The notes under the pieces were generated by a model. It saw only the letters and a list, made by a program, of their open reading frames with translations, searched no databases and was not told the origin of the DNA. From positions 261,652-325,651 of the forward strand of contig NW_020170447.1 of assembly GCF_000524195.1 (NCBI RefSeq): DNA of 64,000 bases, given 5' to 3'. This DNA is from Echinococcus granulosus. Taxonomy: Eukaryota; Platyhelminthes; Cestoda; Cyclophyllidea; Taeniidae. Position numbers and translations under genes: made by a program. Shown piece by piece: positions 24,801-39,800 of the stretch; position 1 is the first letter of the stretch; every line of letters starts with the position of its first letter.

Positions 24801-27800
24801 AACGGGCGAGCAGGCAGCGCTTAATGGCCCGGAGGCTGGTGAGTGGTGTGCCCGCTCAAGGACGCGCCATTATTGTCCAATGAAGCACGAGGCACGCGCA
24901 CGAACACACGCACTTACAACGTGGGCTAACACTTGTGCCTCATTAGCATAAGCGTTATTATTGTCGCCCAGGTTGATTCCCTTCGGGGCTTAGACTAGGA
25001 ATACATGAGATTCATTTTAATGGCCCCAGTGCCAAGGTCTCAAAAGCAAGCAAACCACCACACCCTAGTTGCTTTATTGTTCCAATACGACATCAATTGC
25101 CACGGATGATAATTGATGACCCTGATGACAAAATCTCCTATTTTTGGGGGACATACTCATTACACCCTCAGCTTTAGGTAAAGTTCACATCTATCTTATT
25201 GTTTAAAGTTCAGCAGACCAATCTGTGACACGATTCGGTACAATCAGTTGGCACGAAGGGCATAATTTTACCATGAGGCGTCCTCGTTAATCCATTGAGA
25301 TTTTCTGCTTCCCAAATTCATGACAACGTGCAACCTTTATAGAAGTCCCCGCGATAAATCTGACTTAAAAGATGTTAATGAGAGAAAACCTCCACCACAG
25401 GAAAGCTACGTCATGCAAGTCGTTTGTGTGTCAACTACAAGACGCATTGCGCCGTCGTCGTTGGGTAGTGATCGTCTGATTCCAGGAATTGCCACCTTTT
25501 CATAATACCATGAATATGCGCCTCTGTAAGGTAGATACTGGCTAAATTGGATACTGATCCAACAATGCTTCAATCCATTCGGGTTTCCTTTTCCACTTCT
25601 CGTGGTCGTGGACTCCTCGAGAGCTCTCTGTATTCGCCTAGTCAATGTAGCTCCTTTTGCTATTTTAGTTTACTTAACGCCTACCCTGCGGGAGAGTTTT
25701 GTCCTATGCAAAATTTCCGAAGCTCTTCCACAGTCGTTGTCATCCCAGTCAATAAAAAGTACTAGAGACATCCGGCCTAACCGAGGAAGCATTCAGATGG
25801 ACACACTTAGGTGCTCCTTGTTCCGCCCTCATTGTTTCAAAAAAAGACACGCAGCGGGGATGCCTTTCAATTGCCATCCACAAATCTTCAACAAGTAACG
25901 CGCCAGTTTTACCCTCTCCCCAATTTTTTCTGTAACAGAGCGCCAAGTGATTCGTTCTCTTGCCAGGTAAGAGAAAGACTGATCAAATGAATTTGTGGCG
26001 TGTGAGACAGCTTTTCGAAAAGACGCTAATACCCAGGGCAAAATTCCATTGCGGATTTTAAAATCCGCCTAGGAAAGGCCCAGACGAATGTGATCATTCA
26101 TTAAATATCAGCGAAAGTTCATTTATGGACTCAGTTTTCTTTTCAGGCAGAAGAGTGTAGATTCGATAAGGCGCAATATTTTAATCACAAACACATCAGT
26201 GCAAGTTGTAAAACCTGTCTTCCAAATCACCCATTTTGCATAAAAATCAGACAACTTTGAAGGAGAAAAGGGAAAAAGTCCCAAAATCAGATTAGAGCCT
26301 TCACCATGCCCTGCTCCTGCATTGTAGCACAATACGCTATTGTTTTTTGGCTCGCAGTTTTGAAAAAGGGCCCACTTTGATGCTCTGCCATCGTACATTC
26401 ACGGAGTGGACTGGCCTTTGGACCGTGCCAGTAGTCCCTAAGTCCCCCTGTGTGTCGACAATGCATATTGCGCCCGAGTGTCGTGTCTTCCTTCGTCTTC
26501 AGGGAAGTCTCGAGGCGCTACAGTACAATCGTTTATAGCCCAAGCCTATTTCTGTACAGATTTCCATACAAGATAAGGGTTGCAATCTTTAATTCGACTG
26601 CGGAATGGAATGGTCAGCCTTTGTCTATCTTGCGTCAAATAATGGTTGTAATGACGAGGAGGGAGGCAACTCTTCTTCAACCACGAGAGCAGGAAATAAA
26701 TCACCCCCTTCGCCCACACCAAAGCAGTGCCACCAATTGGACCAATTCCAGGAGTGTGTATGCAGAGAACATCACCACTGGCGTCTGCAGTTAGGCATCG
26801 TAGCAGACCGACCGAAAGCAGTCATCAAAGAGCGAGACGAAGAGGAAGAAGATGTACTTTCTTTTGGCGAAAAAAAACAGCAATGCGCATGCATCTCTGG
26901 TTACGCACTCCAATTTTGCCTGAGCAGTCGGCGATTCCGGCATAAAAAAATTACGGTGGCTTGGCGACAGATAAGCCTTCAGATAAGTAAACAAAAAAGT
27001 CTCCCTTCTCGGTGACTCGTAAAAAAATAAAAAACCTCAAACATTACTTTGGATTTTCTTCCTCAAAAGAATTGTGGAGACGATATTATATTCAGAGAGG
27101 AATGCAAATGCGCATTTATGACACAGAGACGATACTGATTAAACCCATTTTTCCAAATCCAAGTTAGTAGAGTAGATGTCTGAAAGGGGAATACAAGTGC
27201 CACAAGCAGATTGATCGGCAAATAACAGCTGCAAAAACAATGACAGTTAGACAGCAGAGAACCCAATCACAAAATCGGCCAAAAACTGTTACCTCCAATA
27301 GTTCATGAGAAAAGTCCGTATCGCACAATGGACTTTCTCGGTCAATTCGAAGATCAACAACAGGTTTTGAGAAAAAAAAGCTTACTGTACGGAAGATGGG
27401 GATTTCAAATACCCACGATTTCGTCAAAATTCATGTCAGCAGGGGTAGATTGTTCGAAATGATAGCGCCGAGAGTACATTCACCCGGACCAAAAAGTATG
27501 GGGACTGGTTACACTTTATGGGTGAGTGCATAAATGGCTCACAGCAATTTCCAAACAACGGAAATTGGAAATTGAAGATAGTAATTGTTACTTTATTTCA
27601 CTAGGAATTTGAAGCGAAACGATGTTGCTGTATGGACGATTTATTTTAGGGGAAAAAGTTTGATTACACCGGTCAAACCAAGTGGAAGGTTTAATAATGC
27701 CAATATTTATTTCCGCATCCGCACAAAGGAAGAGAAACCAAGTGACATAAGTATCGTGATTAAAAAGCATCTGGAGTGATTGAATCAAACGTGCAATTCT

Positions 27801-30800
27801 ACATCATACCAGCTTTGGTCCATGAAATTGCTTTTATTTTACAACAGACATATCGGCCACTATCTGGTGCACACTTTTCTCAGACGAACAGTTAGAATCT
27901 TGTTGGGCGATTTCGCTTGGGAAAAATATTATTTGCATTAGCGATTGCCTTAAATTATGCGAGGTCACGAAGCCTGTTCTAGCACAGTTTAGGCGTGGGC
28001 CAACTTAAATGAAGCACAGTAGTCAGAAATGACATTCACTGCGTATCTAGAAGTGAGTGTTCCTCCAAAAAATAATCATGCAAAGGCTTACTCGGCCACG
28101 TTCGACAAAGTTGGAGATCATAACGATGATGTTGGAGTTCTCATCCCAAACCATCTGCCAGAAGTCGTCGAATGTGGTGTCCTTCGGACCTTGAGCAGCG
28201 ATAAAAGCCCGCGGACGGCAGAAGCCCTGAAAGTCAAGAAGAGGAAGAGGGCTAAGACTGTCCAACTTACAAAGCCCTTAATTCTTCCGTGCTGAATCGT
28301 TTTAACAGAGAAAAGCTTGACCTACCATACCACCTTTACTAGATAGAATTTGATTGGCATAAACGAACTCTAAAAATGCCCTAATAGCAGATTCAGGAAT
28401 TCGTGTTACCAACATCAAACAAGTACCGTAAAGTACCAAATACCAATTTTTGTAGCTTAATCAATGCCAAATGGTAATAAAAGAGTTAATGAATAAGACA
28501 ACTTTATTTGCCGAAGAACATGTGCTATATTTTATGAAAGATCCTGTGTTGAAAGGAAAGCAAGAAACGCCAAGTCATGAGAATCCGGAAGGCAGCCTCA
28601 AGGCTGCGGCACGTCACGCAGACGTCGATGAACATAATTTCTCAGAAAGCGGCTACATCCAGATGGAGACAAAAGGCCTCCACGACCTTGGATATACACT
28701 ATAACTCTTCGGCATGGTTAACTCCCTCAGAATGGGCATTTCGCAGCACCCTTCCCGTTTGCGGCCCCCTTGTTCAGCCACAAGTGCCAGTGGTGAATCC
28801 ACGGCCATCAGTAGACAGACCGCCTGCAACATTGAGTGTGCAGACGAAAACATGGCGTCTTCCCGTCCAGCCGTCTAGATCGGCGAATCTGGTGATTAGG
28901 ACAAAACCGCCCTTCCATACAAGATCACTGACGCCGACAGAGTGCCTCACTAGTGAACTAGGGACGGATTACAAGACCTAGTGCACCGAGCAATACTGAA
29001 AATCCTACAAACCTATTAGGTCGCTTGACAGAATTGATGAAATATCCAGGTAAACACACTTCCCAATTTACGCATCCGAGCCAAAATGTCCACTTAGTTG
29101 ACTTATTCCTTGTCATCCTATCACCGGATGCTGGAATGGATGGCAATACATGGGGGGACGCGGAGGTAACCTCACCGCCGGAGGGAATGAACAGCCCTTC
29201 CTCCAAAATCAAGGCTTGCAATTTAATGAAGAATTAAATCACTGCAAGTACGAGAACTTCTAGCGGAAGACTCAATTCCACTTCAACTGATTAAGCCTAA
29301 CTCGGATGCAAAAATTTAAGAGGCTTAGAATGCAGGTAATGGATAATATGATGACACCAACTATACCGCCGTGCTAACTCCTATACGAGCCAATCTGAGC
29401 ATCAAAGAAATAGGCTCCAGCACGGAGGCCCTTATAGCCAGTCCACAGGAGTGAGCAAGAGGTCCGACATATGCGCATGTCCCTGTTAGCTGAGTAACTA
29501 AGAAGAGTGGTAGTTTCATTTTCACGTATTTATAATATTTTGAATAAACTTGCAGTAGCACATCTAAAATTCATCAGTGCGTGATATTAACCAACTAAAG
29601 AGAACGAACGAGAGTAGGAGTTTCGAGATGTTCCAGGCTGTTCAGAAATCAGGACAGCAATGGAAAGTTTTCAGAAAGTAAAACCAAAGTAAGAGTGTTC
29701 TCCGGGGCTAGAGAAATCTTCAACATCACTCCCCGTTAGTAGCGACGTCTTCTGGAGGCCACCTGCAAGTTTCCCGTTCTGGGCTTTTGCTTACTGGGAC
29801 GCCGTCTCAATAGGTAAGACGGGTCAGTCGGGACCTTCTCCTTGGTAATCTGTGGAGCAGAATCCACATAGGGAAGTGGTATTCGGTAGGTGTCCAACGG
29901 TGTGCCCATCGGCAGAGTACTCCATCGGATTGCTGATTCCCCAGCGTGCCGCAGGCGCAACTGGTCCCAATGCCTCGTTCAAGTGTCATTCCCGATTCTG
30001 ACGTCCGTATGACCCATTTGCAATTACTAAAAATTTTTAAGCGACCCACCAATCGTGTCTCGGTTGGCAATCATGAGTGTAGACACTAGCAACCGATGAA
30101 GCTTCCATTAAACCCGCTTTAAAGCCGTCTTTTGGCCTAGTAACCATGGCTGCATTGATCGGGCGAAGCTTGAGCCACATTAGCGACTAGGCCGGTGATT
30201 GACAGTTTCACAAGGAAGCATTTCGAGTTGTCTGATGACAGCAGAAAACAGCTGCCCCATCTTCTCATGCCCTCAGTAGTGTTTGCTTGAATGTTCTAAC
30301 AGAACGCACGGCTTGACTATGTATAGGATTGAGGGTTGCACGGTAAAAGGCATATCCAACAGCGTGTTGACAGCGCAAGCCGCGGCAATTTCACGAAGCA
30401 ACTTGTTCCGTTGCCTCTGACGAAGGGCTCCGGTGGCAGTAGAGGGAATAATGGATGCTACTACCAGCCACTTCAAAAAGGCATCCACCATAACGACTGG
30501 TTTGAGGAAACCGGCGTGGAGTCATGATCATAGATCCTCTAGATGAGGCCAAGGTATTGAAGGAGGATAGTTTTGGCTAACGTGAGTCAAGTGGAAAGCT
30601 GATGTAACCTCTTGAGGATTTCCATTTATGGTTTATGAGGTACTCTAGCTGAGTGCAGCTAATCCCAGTTCGTTCCGATTGGTACTAGGTCCAGATTCAG
30701 CTAATCGAACCGGCGAAGGCCAAGTAGATTGAAGTCATCGTTGGTGGTGCAGCAAGTTCCAGGATGTGATGTTTCACAAAAAGACACAACGCTAGAATTG

Positions 30801-33800
30801 TCTTGAAAGGTTCGGCTGACCAACATTTGAACCGTGATCTAAACAATCCACCGGACCCGTGATTTACCGATCGGCGCCATAAATCCCCCAAGATAATGAT
30901 GATGTCCGGGGTGGTGCCCTGCTGTAGCCGCACAGGATGGCCATTGTAACGGAACATGACGTAATTCTGGCGGCCAGGCTTGCTTTGATCACAAAACCTT
31001 AGCCAGTTGGTGCCGGCATTAGATTTGGATGGATACGATTAACAACACCCAACTTTGTTGTCTGCACTGCCAGAGGGGGAAAAAGTAGGTGCCCTAGGTC
31101 TTACCGCCAGGGTATTGACTGTTGCAACATGGACCAGATTGTGACAGAACAGGCTTCAGTGAGCCAGACTGATCTGACCGGTACACGGGATGGACAATGG
31201 AAAATAACTTACTTTTCAGACAGAACCAAAGTGTTGTCATGATGCAGACTATTTAGGGACTGGTACGCGTCAGCGACTGCCTTAATTGACATTTGGATTC
31301 TATTCCAGGTGCCCCACCACGTGCACTCAAATATTTGCAAATTGGAGCGACTAGAGAATGGGACCTTAAACTGAATGACAGTTAAGAATTTCAGTTTACA
31401 TTTCCAACGTAAAGAGATCGTCGGCCCCATGCAGATCCAGCTTCAAGTGTTTGTAACGTACACTGAAAAGCGATAACCCTTTATTGAAGCAGTTTTGCAG
31501 AGATTTTGCTGCCTCATCAAGAAAGCATTCGCATGGATTACGTGATGGTATCGGGTTTCAGAAGAAGACAAACCTTCTACGAGTCATCATTCCAACGAGT
31601 TCGATATTGAATGGGCCCTCATACTATTTGAATGGTGAATAAAACGCATTGTCTTCTGGGTCATAGTGGAACTCCACTATGACCTCATCAATAGCATCAG
31701 TTGATGTTGGGGCCATTGTGAATGATTGAATGGACAGAGTCAAAACCGTTTATGCTAATAAACTCATTAATTTCAGTTGATGCTCGAGTAGTAATTCAAG
31801 TTTTGAGTCCATAAGGATCATACCAAAGAGACAAAGACGCTGCTGCGCACATTCGCGTTGCCGACATACGTGACGGAGCCAGGGGACACAGCTCGCACTT
31901 ACGCACTCACTAACCGAGCGTTGGGGACACACGATGGTCCCTTTCTCGCATCGTTACTGCATTTTGATTGGCCTCGGACTTACGAGGATTGCTAAAACAC
32001 TTAAAGTCTATTAGTTTGTGATACCAGGCAGCTAGGAGAGCCGGACGAGGACGCGAGTCCCGAAACGCTCTAGGACTGGGCATGGGGAAGATAACCTCCA
32101 GGAGATGGAAGCAGGTATGTTTTTGGGAGTTGCAGGCCATCCTTCTTAGCACAAGGGTGAGGTGTCAGCCAGCATCACTGTAACCGAACCAGGACATCCT
32201 AAGGGTCAGCGTTCTTGGCGTTTGTTTATTTTAATCAAAAATCTCGAACACACTGACGCATCAACGAGATCGACTAAATAAACACTGTGGTGAATGAGTA
32301 GTTGAACCACCTACGGTTCTGACGGTCCGATCGGTTAAGTCCTGGCAAAAAGTCTCGTTTCCAACGAAAAAGAGTTCATCATTGAAACAAAAATAAATAG
32401 CAAACCTCAAATGCACATATCTCATCAATGCGGCAGAACCCTTCCCAAACAAGGCTCATTTTCACTGGGTGGGAAGAATTTAGAAAGCAGATCGGTCTGG
32501 TAATCAAGAGTTTGTTTATGCACCGTCTTCACTGCTTGCCGTGACTCAGAGCTAATTGAATGGCTAGGGAATAGGGGATCTCACTAGTTCATTCTCTCGC
32601 TCCTTCATCTAGAAAAACAAGACGAAAAGAAGGGCAGGCGCGTGCCGAAACCATTATGCATAAACTCAGATGAAGAGACGTTCGGGAAATGGGCCATACT
32701 GCCTCCATTCACCACATCGCATGTTAATAAACCCGCATAAAGCAAAAAACCCTAAGCTGGTTGAACAGGAGAATCATCCTTCACAGCAGATCATATAGCA
32801 TGCTTTAGATTACAAAAGTGGAAAATGAACAGGCTTCCACAGCGCCCTTAAAAACTATCTCAACCGTCCCTTTGTGTGCGTAAATGAGAAGGCACTTCAA
32901 TGCGCACATTGGTAAGCTGAAGAAGGCTTACGCCGGGATGCATGATCCACTGTGGAAGGCAGAATTCAGCTACTTCGGCATCCTCTGAATCCTGGTCAAC
33001 AGTGGAGTGAAATTGGGACGGAACAAATCGAAACAGTTCACAAAGTAAAAACTGATATAGTATGGATGTAGAACCAGTAAAAGGTAAGTTAAAGCTGGTG
33101 CTTATTAGGACTACAAAAGACCGAAAAAAGCAAATGAAAAGTAGGAATGAAGTAAGGCAAAAACTCCATAAACTAGAGGGGGAATCCAATTAAACAAACC
33201 CAAATCAAACCAAAATAAGAAGTACATTTAAGAAGTGAGATCAAAAGACTTGGAATCTCTTAATACTCCAAAAAGCATCAAAGCGATAAAGGAAATCGCC
33301 CAAAATAAAACCACCCTGTTAAAAGATTCAAATGGGTTTTGCTCTCAAACAGTAATTTCTACAAAGAGAGAGCGGCATTCAAAGAGCCCGATAGTTCTTG
33401 AAAGGCACCTTGGGTCTCAACGAGGCACCGTCCCTTATTAAACGAATCGAAATCTCATCAACCATCCTAACGCCTCTTAAAATAAAGCAGTTCTGATAAT
33501 TTCACTGCAAGTGAAAAACAATCCACTGCCTCTGAATTCGCCGACAGCTCGCTTTCCCAGTTTAACCGTGATAAATTTTGGGAATACAACAGGAGTCAAA
33601 TCCGCAATTGATGCGACGGAGAATGGGCATGCAGAGAAGTGGTGTAGTTGCAAGGCAGGTGGGTGAAAAATAAGAACGCAAACCACCATCTGCCCGAGGT
33701 GGGGAGAGAGAGAGTCACTCACGTCGACGTAATTCGCGTTGATGTAGTCCGATTTGCGTCCGTTCTTCAGAATCACTCGTGTGTGATCATCTGCGCGTGC

Positions 33801-36800
33801 ATCGTGGAGGAGGAAAAAAAAGGAAGGAGTTACTTAGGCGTACAATGAATTAAAAGGTTTAACTTTCAAAGCCTACTTTCATCTTGGCCATACTTTGTGG
33901 TTTTGCTAATGGACGCGCAGTCTAGTAGTTCTTGACTAAATGAACTGTTTTATTCCAACTTAATGTGGTGCACGTCTATCAATTTCTAACAGCAATGTAA
34001 CCTTCGTCGACACCAGTTTTTTTTCATAGAATGGATACTCAGTAAGGGATGAGGTCTCGGATAGGCATGAAGGTAACAATATCGCCAAATTTGTTGTAAA
34101 TTTTATTGCTGCAGGTGAATCCTGCATGGACATATCATAAAAGTATACTATTCCCTTGGTGAATGTGGAATATTGTCTCATTGTTTTGGACAAAAGTATA
34201 CTGGTTCATCTGAAGCCTAATTTCATGCTGTTTATTTTCAACATATTAGGGAAAACAGAGTCCGAAGGTCAATACTGCTTGCCCTTTGGGCCACACCGTA
34301 TTACTGAGCACGGGGATTGACCCCATCGGTCATGAAGTGTACCTTGAAGTCGACCCCGTGCATACGGAACTACTTGTTTGTAAGGAAAACAGTACGCGCA
34401 CCAAGTGGCGTCACTACGTTACATTAGACAAAGTTCAAGACAATGGGAAAACGAATGAGACAACTTATCTTTTTAAGTATTTCTACCAGTCTCAAAGGAA
34501 CAATGGATAAAACGCATGTGATTTAGGCACCGTATTAAGCACCATTTTAGGCGAAAGGTTTGGAGGTTGCTTTCTCTTATCTCTGTCAGGAAATATGAAT
34601 CCTAGTATTTATGAGTTGTGACCCGAATTGTCTTTGAGGGATTTCGTTATACTTTGGACGTGACAGGACCTTCAAAACTAGAAGCCTTCACATATAAGTT
34701 TGAAACCATCGAAGATGAGGTAAAAATAAAGACATGGAGTGATAAAAGAACAGTTCGAGTTTTTCTTTATTTCAATGAAGTGAATCGTACGATTTAACGC
34801 CTCAAAAATACACGGGAAAGTCGAAAATGCTATCAAAATATGCTATACAAGCCGCAAGGATGATAGATTGCTGACATCTGGCGTCGATTTCTGGAGGGTA
34901 CAGAACACGTCCCTGATGAATTGCTGAATGGGAAGCTCGCATCAACGATAACAGTAACAGTGATTCCCGTGGAAGAAGAGGTAACAGAGGGTGGGTAAAT
35001 TGCCCAAAGCCTCCCTCTAGAGGTAAGTAACAACCCCTTTAAGGTACACTTCACATACAGTAACGTGATTTACGACCATCTCTATCTCCTCTTTATCGAC
35101 AAGGGTGGAGGGCAAAACACCATACCATTAAACCAGACGAGATCTAGGGATTTTAAAGCATTAAAGACAAAAAATTACGACTTTGAATGGGAAATGCATT
35201 TAGCACCTAAAAGTCGAGTCCCGATCATGGTATGACGAGGTGAGGGCATGAAAAACAACCAAATTACAGAAGTGGAGAGACGAAATTCGCATGAAACAGT
35301 GGTGAGCGAAAAGCGTGATGCAGCCAAAAATAAGTTACTTAAAGGGAGGAACCCCTTACTCACAGTAGTTTTCAACGCTAGCAAGATACTCGTGAGGAAA
35401 GAAAAGATCACCATTAATGGAGTATTAGTCAAACAACCCACTTATCCAGACATCCCAAGGTCACCAGCCCATCGCAGCTCCGCCTTTACCTTTCTAATCA
35501 ATCGCCTACTCACATCAAATGCATTGGCCCAGAGTAAGTCCTTTCACTGGAAAATTCGTACAGGCAAGGCATTCAATGATTACCTAAGTCAATGAACACC
35601 CACTGTCTTACTTCTTTGAGCAACCTTAAATTCAAACCCAAGCTTGCGACGCAATAAATGCCTTAGCCACCATCCTTTCAAAATGTCATTCACTGCGTTC
35701 CATGGAGCATTCAAAGCTGATAACACTAAAAATACCAACAAAATGGAAAATGAAGAAAGATCGACATACTGCTTAACACCTCCCCCCAACATCGAAGTAT
35801 TTGGCACCGCATGCAGCCAAGCTCTCAAGGAGCAACCGAAAGGAATACATTCGAAAGGTTGTTATAAGTGGTAATTGATTGCACCGGAAAGTGTCAAGTG
35901 GGTGCTCACCTCGAGCACCTTTCGTCATGAAGCATAAGAGCCGCCACCCTCAGATGGAGACAATTATGAAACCTGCATAAACTGTACCAGAGAAGTAGCC
36001 TCCCGTCACACGCTTTTTGTAAGGCGTATGCAAGGAGTGCAGGCTCAGCCCCATCGACGTACGAATTCGGGATGGGCGCGAAAGGCAAAGGAAGCAGCAG
36101 AGAATTCCAACTGACCATAGCCGTGAATAAGGAGAGCGAAGAATTCCCGGATCACTTCAATGGAAACAGTTGAGAGGATAGCAGAAAAGTTAGATACGAT
36201 TCCCGCATTTCACCATGTCTCGGATTCTTAACAATTTTCAGTTTAGTAAACAGTGCCCTAGAGAACAGTGAGCACAAGCGCTTGGATGTTTTTTTTTCCG
36301 CAATTTAGCTGATTATCGAGTTAAAGGTATCAACTTCATGAGGCAGATAAACGCTGGTGGGACACCAGTTCATTTGGAATCAGGCAGCGGAGAATGCAAA
36401 AGACGCATCCGCCACCCATGATATAAACTGGGCTTGTGCGCGTGAACTCGAGTACTGTTGACCTCCCGACCAAACGATCAACAGACATGACCTCAGTACA
36501 AATGTCTCTACTGCTGACTTGTGCGAGTAAGCAAAGGGGATAATAAAAGACCAGGAACGGTCCCAGTCTAGCATAGACATGGCACTTGATTGACCTTGGT
36601 GTTAGCTCATCGATACGTGATATCAGGTAATCAAGAGGGCCTGAGCGAGAGCACGACGTGCTAGAATATTCGGGAACCAGCCATAAAATAAAAACTTCCA
36701 GCAGGCCGACCCATCTGGGACTATTTTCGAAGTAGCTATTACCAATGGAACACACCGTGACACACTTCAGAGGGTACTAAAATTCGCTGTTTAGTCGAGA

Positions 36801-39800
36801 CACTAATATTTGCTTACACATTAATCAAACGTTCTATGATCACAAGAACGTAGATAGAAATAGATAGCAAGGTGAGATTAACTCCCAGAACCTTTACAAC
36901 TGCCAAAGTGAATCACATACGAATTTGCAGTCAAAGCAACGAGTATATCGCTAGATTCCAATCAGGTAATAAAACTACTGATTTATATACTTCGACGATC
37001 AAACGAGGTCACAAATGACTACTCATTGTCAGAGAAGCAGAAACGGCGACAACTGGGGAGGTGTGTAAGAGGGGGAACGCCTGGTGATATGATTCACTTT
37101 TCACAATTCTCACGTTCAAAATCGCACCAATTTCTAGGCGACTTCAAATAATGGAGGTTGAAAACTGTCTTTAGGGTGATGACAAACGAATCAATTTGTG
37201 ACCCGATGTGCAGCTATCCATCCTAAACAGTAAAAATACTCATGAACCACAAATTTGTGATGCCTTGTACCGCTGTTTTTACATAATTTAGAGAGAAGAT
37301 GCAGCCTCCGGACCAAATTCAACCAGCTTGCACAAGTTAGTCAACCACTCTCAAGAGAGATTTTATCAGACCCTCTCAGGGTGGATGAGTCACTGACTTG
37401 GAAAGACAATGCTGGACGAAATTTGAGCTTAAAGAAGATGCGCTACTGGTCGATACCTACCCTTAGACTTAATTATACCCCTCATTCTTCTTCTGCTGGT
37501 TTTCTGCAGGGCTATAAAGAACAACGTACAGGGGAAAACGTTGGTGTAGCGATTCTTGGCCATGTTATCCGGCAGACGAGCGACCGACGTTGGCCAGCTG
37601 GTGCGGACACTTTGTTCAATCGCCTAGAAATAAAAGACGGTGAGAATACTGGCAACGCAGTAAAAGTACTGACGTTTAAATGCACATAACCGAGTCCCCT
37701 CCAAAACTCACTTTTTTGTCTTCAATTTAATCGCTTGAAATGAAAGACAACCTAGTAATGTATTGAGAAGTAATGTTATTCTCAAATCCAAGGTAAGTCA
37801 ATAGGGGAAAGCTGAGGACTAACGGGTTTACAATTTGTTGAATTGCAAGTCAATTAAAGTGGAATTACACGTGGACTTACTCCATCTATTCACCTGGACA
37901 TTGATGCATGGAGTTTGTTGCCTCCAGTCTCATTAATGGTAACTTTTACCAATGAATATGTAAGTGAAAATAATAGTAAAGTTTCAAGAGTTTGCACTTT
38001 GAGAGGGTCTTTTTGATCGGTGTAGACAGTCAGTAAAGTGCGAGATGGAAGCCCTGTTTTTGTTCCAAAGGCTAAAAGATCGTAACTTGGATGGATGACA
38101 TACGTTTGTCAAGACAAATCATAATACCGTAAAATGAGATCAAGACATCGCATCACTACAGTGAGGATACGTAGCTAGCTAGTCTTAGGTAGATAATTTA
38201 ATGCCACTATCAAAACTTTTATACCATTTCCTGCATTATGGCAGATAAGCCGATGATCAGATGGATGAGCAACGAAGTGAGCGGACGCTTTGGTGAAAGA
38301 ATGGATGCTTGAGAATCAAAACCAATGATAACTTGTGTAGTAAATGGCGGATGAGTGAGTGTAAATCCAAAAGGATAACCCGAATGAAAGCTAGAAGGGG
38401 TGAAACTAAATAGTTCGATACAATTTCACGTCAGTACCTAGTCGGGAGATTGAACAGAGACTGGTAGTTGAATAGGATTAATAGCTAGATGAGGGAACCA
38501 AAGGAAGCTCAGGCTCCAAAATGGATGCCATTCCGGATGGATGGCTGGGCCATTAAGAATTAGTGGGTGGATACATGGGTGAATGCTACTGAATGGGAGG
38601 TTGGATGTGCGAATAGCCGATCGGAGGCATGACAGGCCGGTAAAGGAGTAAAACACGAAATGACTGTATCTAGTCAGAAAATTTGAGGGATGAATCAAGT
38701 GGACGAATAAATAGGATCGACGAATGGACGGGTTGATGGATATTAATTCGACCACCACATGAAACGAGCTAGAAGGATATTTTAGTCGGAAGCTCTAGCA
38801 GTTAATTTGGATTTTCACCCAACATGCAAGGCACTTGGGAATGCTCGAAATTGAGTGCCATTGGAGGATTGAATGGGAAGAGTGTAACAGAAATAGACCA
38901 TTTGTCCTTAAAGTAATAAAAGTGAAAGCGATAGGGACCAATAGCTCTTGCAATGTTTCTGCATCAACATGGCCATAACTTTTATATCTAATTGTCAAGT
39001 GTTTCAACCAACGTGAATCCACTTTCAAGGGAGATAAAAGCACTAAATTTGGAAATAAAATGTCCGAGAAAAATCAACGGGTAAAAACTTGATAAAACGA
39101 AATCAGGACACCCCGGAAACTAAATTAACGATGACATTATGCCTTCAGTAATAGTACGTTTGGGCACGATTGATACTGTGGGAAAGCGCATACGTAAGAC
39201 TCCAACTTCAATGCCAATTGCGTGTGCATTTTTATGCAAAATACTCGTGACTACCATTGAAGGCAGTTGGGTAGGTAAGTATAAGAATAAGCTCGAGATT
39301 GAATGCGTTGAGTTGAGGGGTTTGAATTGATGAATGAGGCATTGCACAAGCGCATGAAGAGATGGACAAATGTCAACAGATGAAATAATAAAAGGCTAGA
39401 TGCTGGTTAGACTTATAAATGAATCAATAAGTCGTTGATGGCACCAAGTCGCTTGATGGCATCAAGGCTTGTGCCAAACATTTACAGTGTCTGGTTGTTA
39501 GACAGAAAGATAGCTGGATGGGCCAATGATTGGAAGAATGAATGAACGAACGATTACGTCGATAGACAGATGAGACCCTGGACATACTAGTTGGACAATA
39601 ACTCAATCGGAGATAAGCAGGTGGATAGACAGGTAGAGATAGATGGAAGGAATCAGCGGAAAGTAAGAAGTCAAAAGCGCACAAGTGGATTCACCTCACC
39701 TAGGCAGGAGAAAAAGTTGCCGGATTGAAGTGCTGGAAGTAGCAACAAATCGGTGGATAAATAGAAGACTGCACTTAACAATGGATGAGGCGTTGAACGA

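Noticed and set aside
28029..28295. 88-codon plus-strand ORF
   Set aside because: It is the antisense shadow of phosphatase exon 13, whose minus-strand frame has clear PTP motifs and splice sites.
28653..28853. RNase H-like reading of a minus-strand frame ([13 protein letters not shown], then YSVY)
   Set aside because: The match is a few residues and needs a frameshift. It lies on the wrong side of the integrase relic for a single element in this orientation.
35248..35595. 115-codon plus-strand ORF in intron 11
   Set aside because: No recognisable motif, no splice or poly(A) context. A length expected by chance in this much sequence.
36829..36851. Perfect 7-bp inverted repeat ACGTTCT/AGAACGT with a 9-nt loop
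   Set aside because: Too short to be notable in 64 kb and not linked to any feature.
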